DNA of 39,180 nt from Acidobacteriaceae bacterium (GTDB lineage Bacteria > Acidobacteriota > Terriglobia > Terriglobales > Acidobacteriaceae), in NCBI GenBank assembly GCA_025361625.1, contig JANYKL010000163.1:1-39180 (forward strand), given 5' to 3'. Shown one piece after another: positions 7,909-15,925 of this stretch. Made by a program: the position numbers and the translations under genes. Under the pieces are notes generated by a model. The model saw nothing but the letters and a program-made list of their open reading frames with translations. It had not been told where the DNA came from and made no database searches. The first letter of the stretch is position 1. Each line of letters opens with the position of its first letter.

Positions 7909-8829
7909 CTAGCGTTTCTCCCGTTGAAAGCAGTAGCGGCCTCCCTTCTCTCTAGCCACTTGCTCTGCAACTTTAAGAAACGCGCTGCCGGCGTGGGAGA
8001 GATTCGATTCGTGGCGATATACGAGCCGCAATTTCCTTTGAAAATGCAAGTCGCGAACCGGTATTCGAACCAAATCTCCGCGACCAAGTTCTTCCTGCAC
8101 GCTGATCTCAGGGACTAATGCGACGCCTTTTCCCATGACGACGAATCGCGTGATCGCTTGCAGCGTGGGGAGTTCGACGTCCATGTGCAGGGGAGTCTTA
8201 TGGCGGCGGAAAGCCTCGATGACCTTATCTTTATATGGAGACGCGACGATGTGTGCGACGAATGACTCCGCGCCCAACTGACGAATGCTAACCTCGCCAG
8301 CCGTGGCCAAAGGGTGATTTGGGGGCACGACAAAAGCGAGTTCATCGAGGTAGACGACGACGGACCGCAATTGCAGCTCTTGCGGATCGTAAGACAGTAC
8401 GCCCATTTCCACATTGTGCTTTAGAACATCGTCTGGAATCTGGCTGCCGAGCGAACGCCGTACCGTGATTTTTATAGTCGGGTGCAAACGTCGAAATTCC
8501 CCCAACACCGGCAACAGATAGAGAGCGGTGAATTCGTTGGCGGCGATTGTAACTTTCCCTTTTTGCAGCTCGCGCATTTCGACCAGAGCTGTCTGGGCAT
8601 CCTGGCGAAGATTAATCAGCTTCTCGGCGTACTCTTGCAGGACGCGCCCGGCGTCGGTCAGAACTCCGTCGCGGGACGATCGATCAAATAGGGACTCGCC
8701 AATTTCAAGCTCCAGCTTGCGGATGGTCTGGCTTACGGCCGATTGCGTGCGAAAGAGCTTCTCCGCGGCCCGCGAGAACCGGCGCTCGCGCGCTACGGAG
8801 AGGAAAACTTCGAGCTGCGATAGGTCCAT
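7909..8829 (-). CDS. LysR-family transcriptional regulator
   Basis: A standard 306-aa LysR-type regulator. Residues 1-60 are the winged helix-turn-helix (DLSQLEVFLSVARERRFSRA, then TQSAVSQTIRKLELEIG), followed by a linker helix and two effector-binding subdomains from about residue 90 (GKVTIAANEFTALYLLPVL). The start ATG at 8829 has AAGGAG 8 bases upstream. It is divergent from leuA with a 231-bp AT-rich region between them, the classic arrangement in which a LysR protein controls itself and the opposite operon. The effector may be an intermediate of branched-chain amino acid synthesis, as for LeuO/IlvY-type systems, but nothing in the sequence proves this. Confidence 0.93.
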   Translation of the reverse strand: MDLSQLEVFLSVARERRFSRAAEKLFRTQSAVSQTIRKLELEIGESLFDRSSRDGVLTDAGRVLQEYAEKLINLRQDAQTALVEMRELQKGKVTIAANEFTALYLLPVLGEFRRLHPTIKITVRRSLGSQIPDDVLKHNVEMGVLSYDPQELQLRSVVVYLDELAFVVPPNHPLATAGEVSIRQLGAESFVAHIVASPYKDKVIEAFRRHKTPLHMDVELPTLQAITRFVVMGKGVALVPEISVQEELGRGDLVRIPVRDLHFQRKLRLVYRHESNLSHAGSAFLKVAEQVAREKGGRYCFQREKR

Positions 8830-9060
8830 ATTTTTTATCTCCTTTTTCAGGACAGGCCAGCGTTCGCGTCGCCAAATGCGGTTGCGTTGTTAAGAGCTAG
8901 GCCTCCGGTTACAGCTGATGAATACAACACTACTTAAAATAGTTACATCTATAATTATTTCTAATAGTATCTATTTCTCTAATGATCCTGTAAACATAAT
9001 AATCTTTTCTTTAGTTTGAGTGCGCAGTTAAAGTAATGGAGGATTTCCGAGGGGGAACAC
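8830..9060. promoter_or_regulatory. AT-rich divergent promoter region between the LysR gene and leuA
   Basis: This gap is much richer in A and T than its surroundings (about 8925-9015). It contains ACTA-N7-TAGT (8931-8945) and ATTATTTCTAAT (about 8954-8965), both interrupted palindromes of the T-N11-A kind bound by LysR proteins. The leuA start at 9061 has a strong purine-rich site, GAGGGGGAA. Exact boxes cannot be fixed by eye. Confidence 0.45.
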
Positions 9061-10419
9061 ATGGATCGGCCGAGGATCATCATTTTTGACACGACGCTTC
9101 GCGACGGAGAACAGTCTCCCGGATGCAGCATGAACGTTCCGGAAAAGCTGCGCTTGGCTCAGCAGCTCGATCGTCTTGGCGTAGATGTCATCGAAGCCGG
9201 ATTTCCGATCGCTTCTGACGGCGATTTTGAGGCTGTAAAGCAGATTGCAAACTCGCTGCGGCGTCCGGTGATTGCCGGTCTGGCCCGCGCTTGCGCTGGA
9301 GACGTGGATCGCGCGTGGGAGGCTTTGCAGGGCGCCGCTCATCCTCGCATTCATATTTTTCTTGCAACCTCCGACATTCATTTGCAGTACAAGCTGCGAA
9401 TCACTCGCGAGGAATGTTTGGCTCAGGCCCGCGAGGCGGTCCGTCACGCGAAGACGCTCTGCCAAGACGTGGAGTTCTCGCCGGAAGATGCGACCCGAAC
9501 TGACGTTCCTTTTTTGTGCCAGGTCGTTGAAGCTGCGATTGAGGCAGGTGCTACGACCGTGAATATTCCGGATACGGTTGGCTACTCGATGCCCGAAGAA
9601 TACGGGCAGTTGATTCGCACACTGTACGAAAAAGTTAAGGGTATCGATAAAGTAGTCGTATCAACACACTGCCACAACGATCTCGGGCTGGCGGTCGCAA
9701 ATTCGCTGGCTGGCGTGCAGAGCGGTGCCCGGCAAATTGAGTGCACTATCAACGGAATTGGCGAGCGTGCCGGCAACGCTGCGATGGAAGAGATTGTGAT
9801 GGCGATGCGAGTCCGTCCTGATCGCTACCCCTTCGAGACCTCGATTGCGAGCGAACAACTTTTTGCAGCAAGCCAAATGCTGGCGGAGATCACGCGCGTG
9901 CCGGTGCAGCCGAACAAAGCAATCATCGGACGCAATGCGTTCGCGCACGAAGCAGGAATTCACCAGGACGGCGTTCTGAAAAATCCGCTGACTTACGAGA
10001 TCATGACACCGCAGTCGGTGGGAGTGCCGGACTCGCGTCTAGTCCTCGGGAAGCACTCAGGCCGTCATGCGTTGGCGCTTCGTTGCGAACAACTCGGGCA
10101 TCAATTTGAGCGTCGTGAACTGGATGAGGTCTACCGGCGCTTCGTGATACTTGCCGACCGCATCAAGAAAGTCCAAGACAGCCACCTGCTCGAACTGATC
10201 CAGGATGTAAGCAGCGGCATGGTAAGCAATAGCGAGGTCAGCGGCCACAAACGTATATTCCCGCCTGCCACAGCAAACTTGTCGCAGCCTCGCGCGGCTT
10301 CGGTTGCCGCAGGAGCCGGTTCGGCCGAGACCTACTCAGCAAATGCGGGCCCAGCGCAAGTCACAATTCCCTTCTCCGATCATCACACGGAACAGGAAGA
10401 CTACCTGTGGGGCGTGTGA
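9061..10419 (+). CDS. leuA: 2-isopropylmalate synthase, form without the regulatory domain
   Basis: This enzyme joins acetyl-CoA and 2-oxoisovalerate in the first committed step of leucine synthesis. The TIM-barrel shows [13 protein letters not shown] (residues 9-21), with the metal-binding Asp and catalytic Arg. [17 protein letters not shown] follows, with the two metal His, then [16 protein letters not shown] and the accessory-subdomain motif [15 protein letters not shown]. The barrel and linker subdomains are complete, but the protein stops at 452 residues instead of about 510-520. The C-terminal allosteric (leucine-binding) domain is replaced by a short Ala-rich tail. Leucine feedback inhibition is therefore probably lost. 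A homologous synthase (citramalate or homocitrate type) cannot be fully excluded, but leuB downstream favours leucine. leuC and leuD are not in the window. Confidence 0.9.
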   Translation: MDRPRIIIFDTTLRDGEQSPGCSMNVPEKLRLAQQLDRLGVDVIEAGFPIASDGDFEAVKQIANSLRRPVIAGLARACAGDVDRAWEALQGAAHPRIHIFLATSDIHLQYKLRITREECLAQAREAVRHAKTLCQDVEFSPEDATRTDVPFLCQVVEAAIEAGATTVNIPDTVGYSMPEEYGQLIRTLYEKVKGIDKVVVSTHCHNDLGLAVANSLAGVQSGARQIECTINGIGERAGNAAMEEIVMAMRVRPDRYPFETSIASEQLFAASQMLAEITRVPVQPNKAIIGRNAFAHEAGIHQDGVLKNPLTYEIMTPQSVGVPDSRLVLGKHSGRHALALRCEQLGHQFERRELDEVYRRFVILADRIKKVQDSHLLELIQDVSSGMVSNSEVSGHKRIFPPATANLSQPRAASVAAGAGSAETYSANAGPAQVTIPFSDHHTEQEDYLWGV

Positions 10420-10472
10420 CGCTAGTTGTTGAAAGTTGCGAACATGGCTTCCGCAAGTCCCGGGAAACTTAA

Positions 10473-10514
10473 AGACTTGCCAGTCTTTGTTCGAGACTTG
10501 CCGGTCTTAGTTCG
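10473..10514 (+). repeat. Two tandem 21-bp hairpin repeats between leuA and leuB
   Basis: Copy 1 (10473-10493) and copy 2 (10494-10514) are head-to-tail and agree at 19 of 21 positions. Each contains a small stem: AAAGAC-TTGCCA-GTCTTT in copy 1 and AGAC-TTGCC-GGTCT in copy 2. The repeats lie in the 147-bp leuA-leuB gap, 53 bases before the leuB start. They could attenuate or stabilise the transcript, or bind a regulator; no T tract follows. Confidence 0.7.
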
Positions 10515-10566
10515 CTGAAACTTGTTATCTCCAGAGGCATCTTCGAAACTCCGCCGGAAGAAACCT

Positions 10567-11655
10567 ATGCAACTAGACGTCACCTCTTTGCCCGGCGATG
10601 GCATAGGCCCTGAAGTAACCTCCCAAGCGATTCGTGTTCTGGATGGCGTCGCCGCTCGCTTCGGCCACGAACTGTCGATCGATGAAAAAGAAATTGGCGG
10701 CGCCGCGCTAAAGCAGTTTGGCAACCCTCTGCCCGACTCGACGCTTCAAGCATGCCTGCGGTCGAAAGCGGTGCTGCTTGGCGCCGTTGGCAGCCCTGAG
10801 TTCGACAGGAATTCTCGAAATCTTCGACCAGAGACGGGGCTTTTGCGTTTGCGCCGGGAGTTAGGCGCTTTTGCGAATCTTCGGCCAGCCGTTTTGTACG
10901 AGTCGCTTGCCAATCGTTCCCCTTTGCGTGAAGAAGTCGTACGAGGCACTGACATCCTTATCGTGCGTGAACTTCTTGGCGGCTTGTACTTTGGAGAGCC
11001 GCGATCGATCAATGAGTCGACTGGCGCAACAGTCGCGACCAACACGATGACTTACACCGAGCCGGAGATCGAGCGCATCGCTCGGATCGGTTTTCAACTG
11101 GCGCGAACACGGCGCCGCCAACTGCTCTCCGTCGACAAAGCCAACGTCCTCGAATGTTCGCGCTTATGGCGTGAGGTCGTAACCCGTGTCGGGCAGCACT
11201 TCCCGGAGGTTCAACTTGCCCACATGTATGTAGACTCGGCCGCCATGTTGCTCGTGTTAAAACCATCGTCGTTCGACGTGATCCTCACCGAAAATATGTT
11301 TGGCGACATTCTCTCTGATCAGGCTGGGGGGGTCGTCGGTTCGCTTGGCCTTTTAGCTTCGGCAAGTGTTGGAGGTTTGGTCGGGCTTTACGAGCCTGTC
11401 CACGGCTCTGCTCCCGATATCGCGGGACAAGGCGTTGCGAATCCTCTCGGAGCAATTCTTTCGGTCGCGATGATGTTGCGGCATACCTTTGGCCTGCACA
11501 AAGAGGCCGAATGCGTTGAGGCGGGCGTGGTTGCGGCTTTGAAGGCGGGATTTCGCACGCGAGACTTGGCCGGTGCCAGCGAGCGAACGGTCAGCACAGA
11601 TGAGATGGGGAATCAGATTTTACAGTTTGTGAGCGACGGGGCGGCGAGAGATTGA
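10567..11655 (+). CDS. leuB: 3-isopropylmalate dehydrogenase
   Basis: LeuB oxidises and decarboxylates 3-isopropylmalate with NAD+, the third step of leucine synthesis. The 362-aa protein has LPGDGIGPEV at its N-terminus, the substrate-binding arginines in LRPETGLLRLRRELGAFANLRP, the catalytic Tyr in VRELLGGLYFGEPR, the Lys in SVDKANVL, the metal Asp residues in NMFGDILSD, and the NAD-binding GSLGLLASASVG and HGSAPDIAGQGVANP. All active-site elements are present. The start ATG at 10567 follows GGAAGAAACC and begins at the conserved β strand; a longer frame from 10522 lacks support. It follows leuA on the same strand with a repeat-bearing gap, so co-transcription is likely, under the divergent LysR protein. 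Confidence 0.97.
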   Translation: MQLDVTSLPGDGIGPEVTSQAIRVLDGVAARFGHELSIDEKEIGGAALKQFGNPLPDSTLQACLRSKAVLLGAVGSPEFDRNSRNLRPETGLLRLRRELGAFANLRPAVLYESLANRSPLREEVVRGTDILIVRELLGGLYFGEPRSINESTGATVATNTMTYTEPEIERIARIGFQLARTRRRQLLSVDKANVLECSRLWREVVTRVGQHFPEVQLAHMYVDSAAMLLVLKPSSFDVILTENMFGDILSDQAGGVVGSLGLLASASVGGLVGLYEPVHGSAPDIAGQGVANPLGAILSVAMMLRHTFGLHKEAECVEAGVVAALKAGFRTRDLAGASERTVSTDEMGNQILQFVSDGAARD

Positions 11656-11713
11656 GCCGCGTCGTACAGCAAGTGTAACGCGGACAAAACTATCCGCCCG
11701 ACAGTGACAATTT

Positions 11714-12463
11714 TTAAAGTTTTTCCGTGGCAGTCATTACATTTTGGTTGTAGCCACCGATCAGCGCGTACCAGCGGATGCGCAATACCTCGCCAAACAT
11801 TTTAATGCCGTCGCGCAACGGGTTTAGACGGGTGCCCTCGCTGTGAGCCCAAACTACCGGCACCTCATCGACTCGCAATCCGGCACGGTGCGCCAGAAAT
11901 AAAATCTCGGGATCGAATCCCCAACGCTCGATCTTCTGTAACGGGAAGATACGATGCACGGCGCTGCGACGAAATGCCTTGAACCCGCATTGCGTGTCAA
12001 CGAATTTCAGTCCTAACACAATGCGTAGCACCATGTTGTAGATACGTCCAAAAGCCTGGCGATAAAGTGGCTGGCGTTCGGTCTGCAAGTCGGCGTTGAG
12101 CCAGCGCGATCCGATGGAAACGTCGGCGCCTTTATTTATGGCTGAGAGCAACTTGCCCGCTTCTTCGATTGGAGCAGAGAGGTCAGCGTCAGTAAAAAGG
12201 CAAATATCTCCGCGGGAATGAAGCATGCCGTTGCGAACGCTGTAGCCCTTGCCGCGGTTACCCGGATTTTCGACCAGCACAATCTCAGGGTGAAGTTGGT
12301 TATATTCGCGAACGAGTTCCGCCGTATCGTCCTTCGAGCCATCGTTCACGACAAGAATCTCCGCATCCCAGTTCTGCTGGTGGACGTAAGCGAGCAACTT
12401 ATCAAGGGTCGGCCGAAGCCGGCTACTCTCGTTGTAGGCGGGAATCACGATACTGTAGGTCAA
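11714..12463 (-). CDS. Family 2 glycosyltransferase, dolichyl-phosphate-glucose-synthase-like
   Basis: A 249-aa GT-A fold enzyme. YSIVIPAYNESSRLRPTLDKL, VVNDGSKDDT and LFTDADLSAP (the DxD metal site) define a family 2 glycosyltransferase. NRGKGYSVRNGML and FVDTQCGFKAFRR are typical of the dolichyl-phosphate β-glucosyltransferase (ALG5-like) branch, which in bacteria transfers a sugar from a nucleotide to polyprenyl phosphate at the inner face of the membrane. No C-terminal membrane segments are present. The start is TTG at 12463, with GGAGG four bases upstream (GGAGGAAGC-TTG). It is the last gene of the minus-strand signalling stretch, 15 bases after the HD-GYP gene, so both are probably co-transcribed and it may modify a surface polysaccharide or lipid under c-di-GMP-linked control. 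Confidence 0.88.
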   Translation of the reverse strand: MTYSIVIPAYNESSRLRPTLDKLLAYVHQQNWDAEILVVNDGSKDDTAELVREYNQLHPEIVLVENPGNRGKGYSVRNGMLHSRGDICLFTDADLSAPIEEAGKLLSAINKGADVSIGSRWLNADLQTERQPLYRQAFGRIYNMVLRIVLGLKFVDTQCGFKAFRRSAVHRIFPLQKIERWGFDPEILFLAHRAGLRVDEVPVVWAHSEGTRLNPLRDGIKMFGEVLRIRWYALIGGYNQNVMTATEKL

Positions 12464-12478
12464 GCTTCCTCCGCTAGA

Positions 12479-13528
12479 TCACGCTGCCAAACTTCGGCGG
12501 CGGCTCAACATACTCATAAACTCAGACACCAATCGAGCATCCCAAAGGCCAATCTCCGCCTCGTGGCGCATAGTGATTGCGGCCTCTTCGTGACCATACG
12601 CAGGCTTATAAGGGCGCGCAGTGCGCAGGGCGTCGTACACGTCGACCACCTGCAAAATTCTGGCTAGAAGCGGAATTTCTTCGCCCTTTAGTCCGTCGGG
12701 ATATCCGCTGCCGTCAGAGTGCTCGTGGTGATGCCGGATGATGGGAAGAACCCGGCGCAGCGACTTCAGCGGATGGCAGATCGACTCGCCAGTGATCGGA
12801 TGCTGCTTCATCAACTTCCACTCGGCTTCCGTCAAGTCGGTCCCCTTCTTCAAAATCTCGTCCGGAACCGCAATCTTGCCTAAATCGTGCAAAAAGCCAC
12901 CCCGCCGGAGCGCGAGTAACGACTCTTCCTCAAGCCCTAGATGGCGGCCTAAGTCGCCGGCATTCTGCGCCAACCGCTCGCAGTGCCCTTCCGTATACGG
13001 GTCGCGAGCTTCGACGCTCAGGCCCAGCGTACACAATACCGAGTCGACCGTCTCCAGTTCATCGGTAAACTCCTTTAGCTTGAGCAAGGAGCTCACCCGA
13101 GCAAAGAGTTCCTCGGAGCTAATGGGCTTGGTCAGAAAATCGTCTGCTCCGGCTTCGATCCCCTTCAAGCGGTCTTCCCGTGCAGAGAGTCCAGTAATCA
13201 TTACTATAGGGATCAGGCGAGTCTTGGCGTCCTCCTTTAGTTCGCGGCAGACTTCGTAGCCGCTTTTGCCTGGCATGACTACGTCCAGCAGGATCAAATC
13301 CGGCGGATGGTTCCGGACTTCCGCCTCGGCTGCCGCCGCGTTTTGAACCGCAACTGCCCTATAACCACGGCTTTGCAATAGATCCTTCAGCAGCGACGCA
13401 TTTCGAACGTTGTCATCGACGACCAGAATTGACTGTTTCCGGCGCGCAGTTAAGAGGTCTCCCACAAGGGAGTAAGAGTTCGATTGCGGGGAAAGGGTTG
13501 TTCGGGTTGCCTTTGGGGCAGACTCCAT
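12479..13528 (-). CDS. Response regulator with HD-GYP c-di-GMP phosphodiesterase domain
   Basis: The 349-aa product has an N-terminal receiver (about 30-150) with acidic pair VVDDN, phosphoacceptor Asp 82 in ILLDVVMPG, the Thr of MITG and the Lys of LTKP. An HD-GYP domain (about 165-345) follows: HD of [15 protein letters not shown] at 214-215, then [20 protein letters not shown] with an intact GYP, then VVDVYDAL. The metal and GYP residues are present, so c-di-GMP hydrolysis is likely. The start ATG at 13528 is preceded by AGGAGCGATTC; an upstream ATG at 13675 is rejected because it would read through the terminator. A hairpin terminator separates it from the preceding operon, so it probably has its own promoter. 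It lies 15 bases before the glycosyltransferase gene. Confidence 0.95.
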   Translation of the reverse strand: MESAPKATRTTLSPQSNSYSLVGDLLTARRKQSILVVDDNVRNASLLKDLLQSRGYRAVAVQNAAAAEAEVRNHPPDLILLDVVMPGKSGYEVCRELKEDAKTRLIPIVMITGLSAREDRLKGIEAGADDFLTKPISSEELFARVSSLLKLKEFTDELETVDSVLCTLGLSVEARDPYTEGHCERLAQNAGDLGRHLGLEEESLLALRRGGFLHDLGKIAVPDEILKKGTDLTEAEWKLMKQHPITGESICHPLKSLRRVLPIIRHHHEHSDGSGYPDGLKGEEIPLLARILQVVDVYDALRTARPYKPAYGHEEAAITMRHEAEIGLWDARLVSEFMSMLSRRRSLAA

Positions 13529-13643
13529 GAATCGCTCCTGATGCGGCGATGGTATCAACTCGACAGAAAATTGCAACCGTGGGGAGTTCGAATCATTAAC
13601 AAGAGATGTGATGCGAGTTGTACGAAGAAAGGCAAAGACGACG

Positions 13644-13672
13644 AAAAAAGGCCGGGCGATCCGGCCCTTTTT
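13644..13672 (-). terminator. Rho-independent terminator after the receiver/HisKA-like gene
   Basis: GGCCGG (13650-13655) pairs with CCGGCC (13661-13666) around a 5-base loop. The stem is flanked by A6 on the left and a C plus T5 on the right, so on the minus strand it ends in TTTTTT: a textbook intrinsic terminator. It lies between the stop at 13689 and the HD-GYP start at 13528, closing the σ54-type operon. Confidence 0.85.
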
Positions 13673-13688
13673 CATTCAAGCGCGGGCG

Positions 13689-14384
13689 CTAACCAGCGGT
13701 GTCGGCGGCGATAGCCTTCGAGCCAGAGCTTCGTACGGTTGCATCAAGCTCTTTGTCGAGCAAAGAGAAGCGCTGAAAAAGTCCGTGAAGACGTAGCGCC
13801 ATATTGCGGATTGCGTCGGCCTCGGACTGCACGTTGCCTGGAAGACCGGACTCGTGCGAAAGCAGTTCGGCGTTGCCAAGTAATGTGGTGAGCGCGTTAT
13901 TGACATTGATGCGCATCTCCAGCATGTACCGGCCCAGAGTGGCATCCGCCTGAGCAGCCTGAGAAAGAGCTATAGCTTCACGGCAGCGTGCCTCGGCCTG
14001 CCGACGCCGCAAAATTTCTGCCCCGAGAAGTCCCGTAAACTCAGCCCAAAGGAATGGGTCGCGATGCAGGACCGTGACCGTGCCTTTCACCGCACAGCAA
14101 CCAAGTGTGGCATCGCAATGAACGATGATGGCGGGGCTGCCGGCAGCCACCAGCATTTTCTTTGTTAGGTTGAGTTCGGCGGCAGCTTGTTGACAAGCAT
14201 CTGAGATCGCGAGGTCGTAATGAGCCGCACTATAATGAGCCGCACTGAGATCGCCGCCGACGGTCGGATCAAGCATGACAAATTCGGGCAAGAGCAAGCT
14301 TCCAGTTCCCTGCGGCCACTTAGCCGTCAGTTCACGCGCAAACCGGGGGTCCGTCGACAAGATAAGAACAGTGGGCCGATTCAT
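13689..14384 (-). CDS. Pseudo-receiver plus HisKA-like protein without phospho-acceptor His
   Basis: A 231-aa protein, not a complete kinase. Residues 1-125 look like a degenerate receiver: the strand VLILSTDPRFARELT has TD in place of the acidic pair, and no conserved Lys loop is seen. Residues about 130-210 form a helical hairpin with the H-box context LGRYMLEMRINVNNALTTLLGNAELL, shown here only to mark the site. The residue aligned with the phospho-accepting His is Ile 159. No ATPase domain follows. It may bind receivers or dimerise with true kinases without phosphotransfer. A 15-bp tandem duplication gives SAAHYSAAHY at 47-56. It ends the PilZ-like/unknown operon; the ATG lies 20 bases after the previous stop, with GAGAAG upstream. 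Confidence 0.7.
   Translation of the reverse strand: MNRPTVLILSTDPRFARELTAKWPQGTGSLLLPEFVMLDPTVGGDLSAAHYSAAHYDLAISDACQQAAAELNLTKKMLVAAGSPAIIVHCDATLGCCAVKGTVTVLHRDPFLWAEFTGLLGAEILRRRQAEARCREAIALSQAAQADATLGRYMLEMRINVNNALTTLLGNAELLSHESGLPGNVQSEADAIRNMALRLHGLFQRFSLLDKELDATVRSSGSKAIAADTAG
14218..14247. repeat. 15-bp in-frame tandem duplication
   Basis: TAATGAGCCGCACTA (14218-14232) is followed by TAATGAGCCGCACTG (14233-14247), 14 of 15 identical. It duplicates the pentapeptide SAAHY within the pseudo-receiver gene without changing frame, and looks recent. Confidence 0.8.
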
Positions 14385-14404
14385 TCGCTTCTCGCTTATC
14401 GACT

Positions 14405-15331
14405 TTAGGATCGCGAAGCCCCGGCACCGGTGGCCAGTGGAGCATGTCGTTTTGTGTTGTGGAGAGCATCGTCAACTGCGGCACGTAAGTCCACCAACAT
14501 ACGCAGCGGCTGGCCGGATGAGTACTCAGCGTGAAACATCACCTTCCAGGACTGGCAAATCATTCGCAACCGGCTGATTGGCTCCTCTGCCGAAAACTGG
14601 GCGCGGCGGCAGTCGATGGTTGCCACTCCCTGGCGCTCAAGCTCACGCAAGCCATCGGTGATGGCGTTAAGATCGCCGTGCATGAGACGGAAGAAGATTC
14701 TGCGAATCATAAAGCCAAAACGCGCGAATGCCGCCATGGCGGCAGGTTCAAAATAGCGCGCCGCGTTCTGGGTCTTGAGCGTGCGACCTTGTTCGAGCGT
14801 TCCACTGTGCAACAGTTCACTTAAGCGACGGCAGCGAGCTGCCGAATTCATGATGGCCTCGAGCGGAGTGAGCCAGGATGGAAAATGCGGCTGCTGAGAT
14901 CCTAAAATCGGCTCCAGCACTTGCGCCACGTAGTCGAGATCGAGGTCCGCATCCTCAACCTGGGAGGGAGCGCACAAAGAAAAATACTGAACCAGTAGAT
15001 AGTCCGTTTTATCCCGGTCGCTGCCGGACTTTATGCTTTTGTGGATGTGATGCTGCAAGAGATGGCGCAAGACGGCTTCATCGGCGAGCTGCGTCGATTG
15101 CAAGAACTGTCGAAGCTGGTGAACCTGAATTTGCGAATCGACTTGCAAAAACCACGTGGTTGCCTGCTCCATCAACTCTGCGGAAGCTGCGGTAAGTTCC
15201 TCAACGGGGGCGGGGGGAACATCGATCACGAATTCGCGAACCAGCGCCAAGTAAACAGGTCGCAAGGCAGAGAGGGCAACTGCCTGCTGTTCCACGGGAG
15301 GTTGAGACAAGCTTTCTTCGGAGGAACTCAT
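14405..15331 (-). CDS. Uncharacterised 308-aa helical protein
   Basis: Not recognised as any named family. The product is mainly α-helical with no signal peptide, membrane segment or Cys-metal motif, so it should be cytoplasmic. Features visible: a Ser/Glu-rich leader, an acidic central stretch (VEDADLDLDYVAQVLEPILG, about 125-144), an aromatic-rich middle (FEPAAMAAFARFGFMIRRIFFRLM, written here only to position 191-214), and a basic tail. Its start overlaps the stop of the PilZ-like gene by ATGA (15328-15331), so translation is coupled. The pseudo-kinase gene follows 20 bases later. Consistent codon use and this tight packing make it a real gene. A scaffold or adaptor role in the same signalling operon is an inference from context only. 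Confidence 0.75.
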   Translation of the reverse strand: MSSSEESLSQPPVEQQAVALSALRPVYLALVREFVIDVPPAPVEELTAASAELMEQATTWFLQVDSQIQVHQLRQFLQSTQLADEAVLRHLLQHHIHKSIKSGSDRDKTDYLLVQYFSLCAPSQVEDADLDLDYVAQVLEPILGSQQPHFPSWLTPLEAIMNSAARCRRLSELLHSGTLEQGRTLKTQNAARYFEPAAMAAFARFGFMIRRIFFRLMHGDLNAITDGLRELERQGVATIDCRRAQFSAEEPISRLRMICQSWKVMFHAEYSSGQPLRMLVDLRAAVDDALHNTKRHAPLATGAGASRS

Positions 15332-15693
15332 GATTTCACTATCCAGTTGGGGACGTCTTTCAAAAAGCGGGCAGCCACGACGGTTCGATGCGGGTGGTAC
15401 TGCACCGCCACGACGCAGGCTTCGGCGTAAAGTGCTCCGTCATTGCTTTCAACCAGCACGCGATCGGCGAATTCCAACGGGCAGTCAACCGCAAAAAGAA
15501 TTTCTCGCGGCGTGCCGAATTCAATGACCGTGCTCTGCAAATAACTAGGGCGGGCGTCGCTGCCCGGTTCCCCGTGCACGCCAGAGCGGCTCAGTTTGAC
15601 TGCAATGCGCACCGGTGTCGCGCCGGGAAAAAATTTCGCCAGACGCCCGACCAAATCAGGCTCAACTGCGCGCGCCGTGCCTTGTGTTGGCAA
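15328..15693 (-). CDS. PilZ-like small protein
   Basis: A 121-aa single-domain protein. The C-terminal half (VDCPLEFADRVLVES, then AEACVVAVQYHPHRTVVAARFL ending in PNW) matches the β-barrel pattern and closing strands of PilZ domains. The c-di-GMP-binding RxxxR and DxSxxG motifs are not clearly present, so ligand binding is doubtful and the call rests on fold pattern alone. The start is TTG at 15693, supported by GAGGTAGTCCA directly upstream. It is the first gene after a -24/-12 (σ54) promoter candidate at 15789-15805, giving a leader of about 85 bases, and overlaps the next gene by ATGA. An HD-GYP phosphodiesterase candidate two genes beyond fits a c-di-GMP theme. Confidence 0.6.
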   Translation of the reverse strand: MPTQGTARAVEPDLVGRLAKFFPGATPVRIAVKLSRSGVHGEPGSDARPSYLQSTVIEFGTPREILFAVDCPLEFADRVLVESNDGALYAEACVVAVQYHPHRTVVAARFLKDVPNWIVKS

Positions 15694-15788
15694 TGGACTA
15701 CCTCAATTGGGCGAAGTCGAGTCCTCTCCCTTCCCGGTTTGGAAGCCCTGCGAGAAGACCCGCTGTTTGCCTTATCGCTTTGTGAATG

Positions 15789-15805
15789 TGCATCTACTGC
15801 GCCAA
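15789..15805 (-). promoter_or_regulatory. σ54 (-24/-12) promoter of the PilZ-like/unknown/pseudo-kinase operon
   Basis: Read on the minus strand the site is TTGGCGCAGTAGATGCA. Against the RpoN consensus TTGGCACR-N4-TTGCA it differs at only two informative positions. The invariant GG (15803-15802) and GC (15791-15790) have the required 10-base spacing. Transcription would start near 15778, about 85 bases before the PilZ-like start. The gene just upstream (16010-17428) encodes a GAFTGA-bearing σ54 activator, the expected partner. Confidence 0.72.
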
Positions 15806-15914
15806 ATCTGCGAAGGCCATGAACCTAAGAACAAGTGTAGGTAGCGGAATGAGTTACCGGGAATAAAGTGGTAGATTCAGGCGACGACCTTCTTAACGGT
15901 GGAAATTCCGTCTC

Positions 15915-15925
15915 AGTTTGAAACT
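15915..15925. promoter_or_regulatory. Candidate upstream activator site (11-bp palindrome)
   Basis: AGTTTGAAACT is a perfect palindrome about 137-147 bp upstream of the predicted σ54 start at 15778, a usual distance for NtrC-type enhancer sites. A second inverted repeat, CGACG-N11-CGTCG (15949-15969), lies further up and could be another site or a weak terminator of the activator gene. The 15694-16009 gap otherwise holds no gene. Confidence 0.4.

Noticed and set aside
15041-15822. Plus-strand open frames opposite the PilZ-like and 308-aa genes
   Set aside because: No ribosome sites and Arg/Cys-rich compositions; the minus-strand genes have coupled starts and fit the operon.
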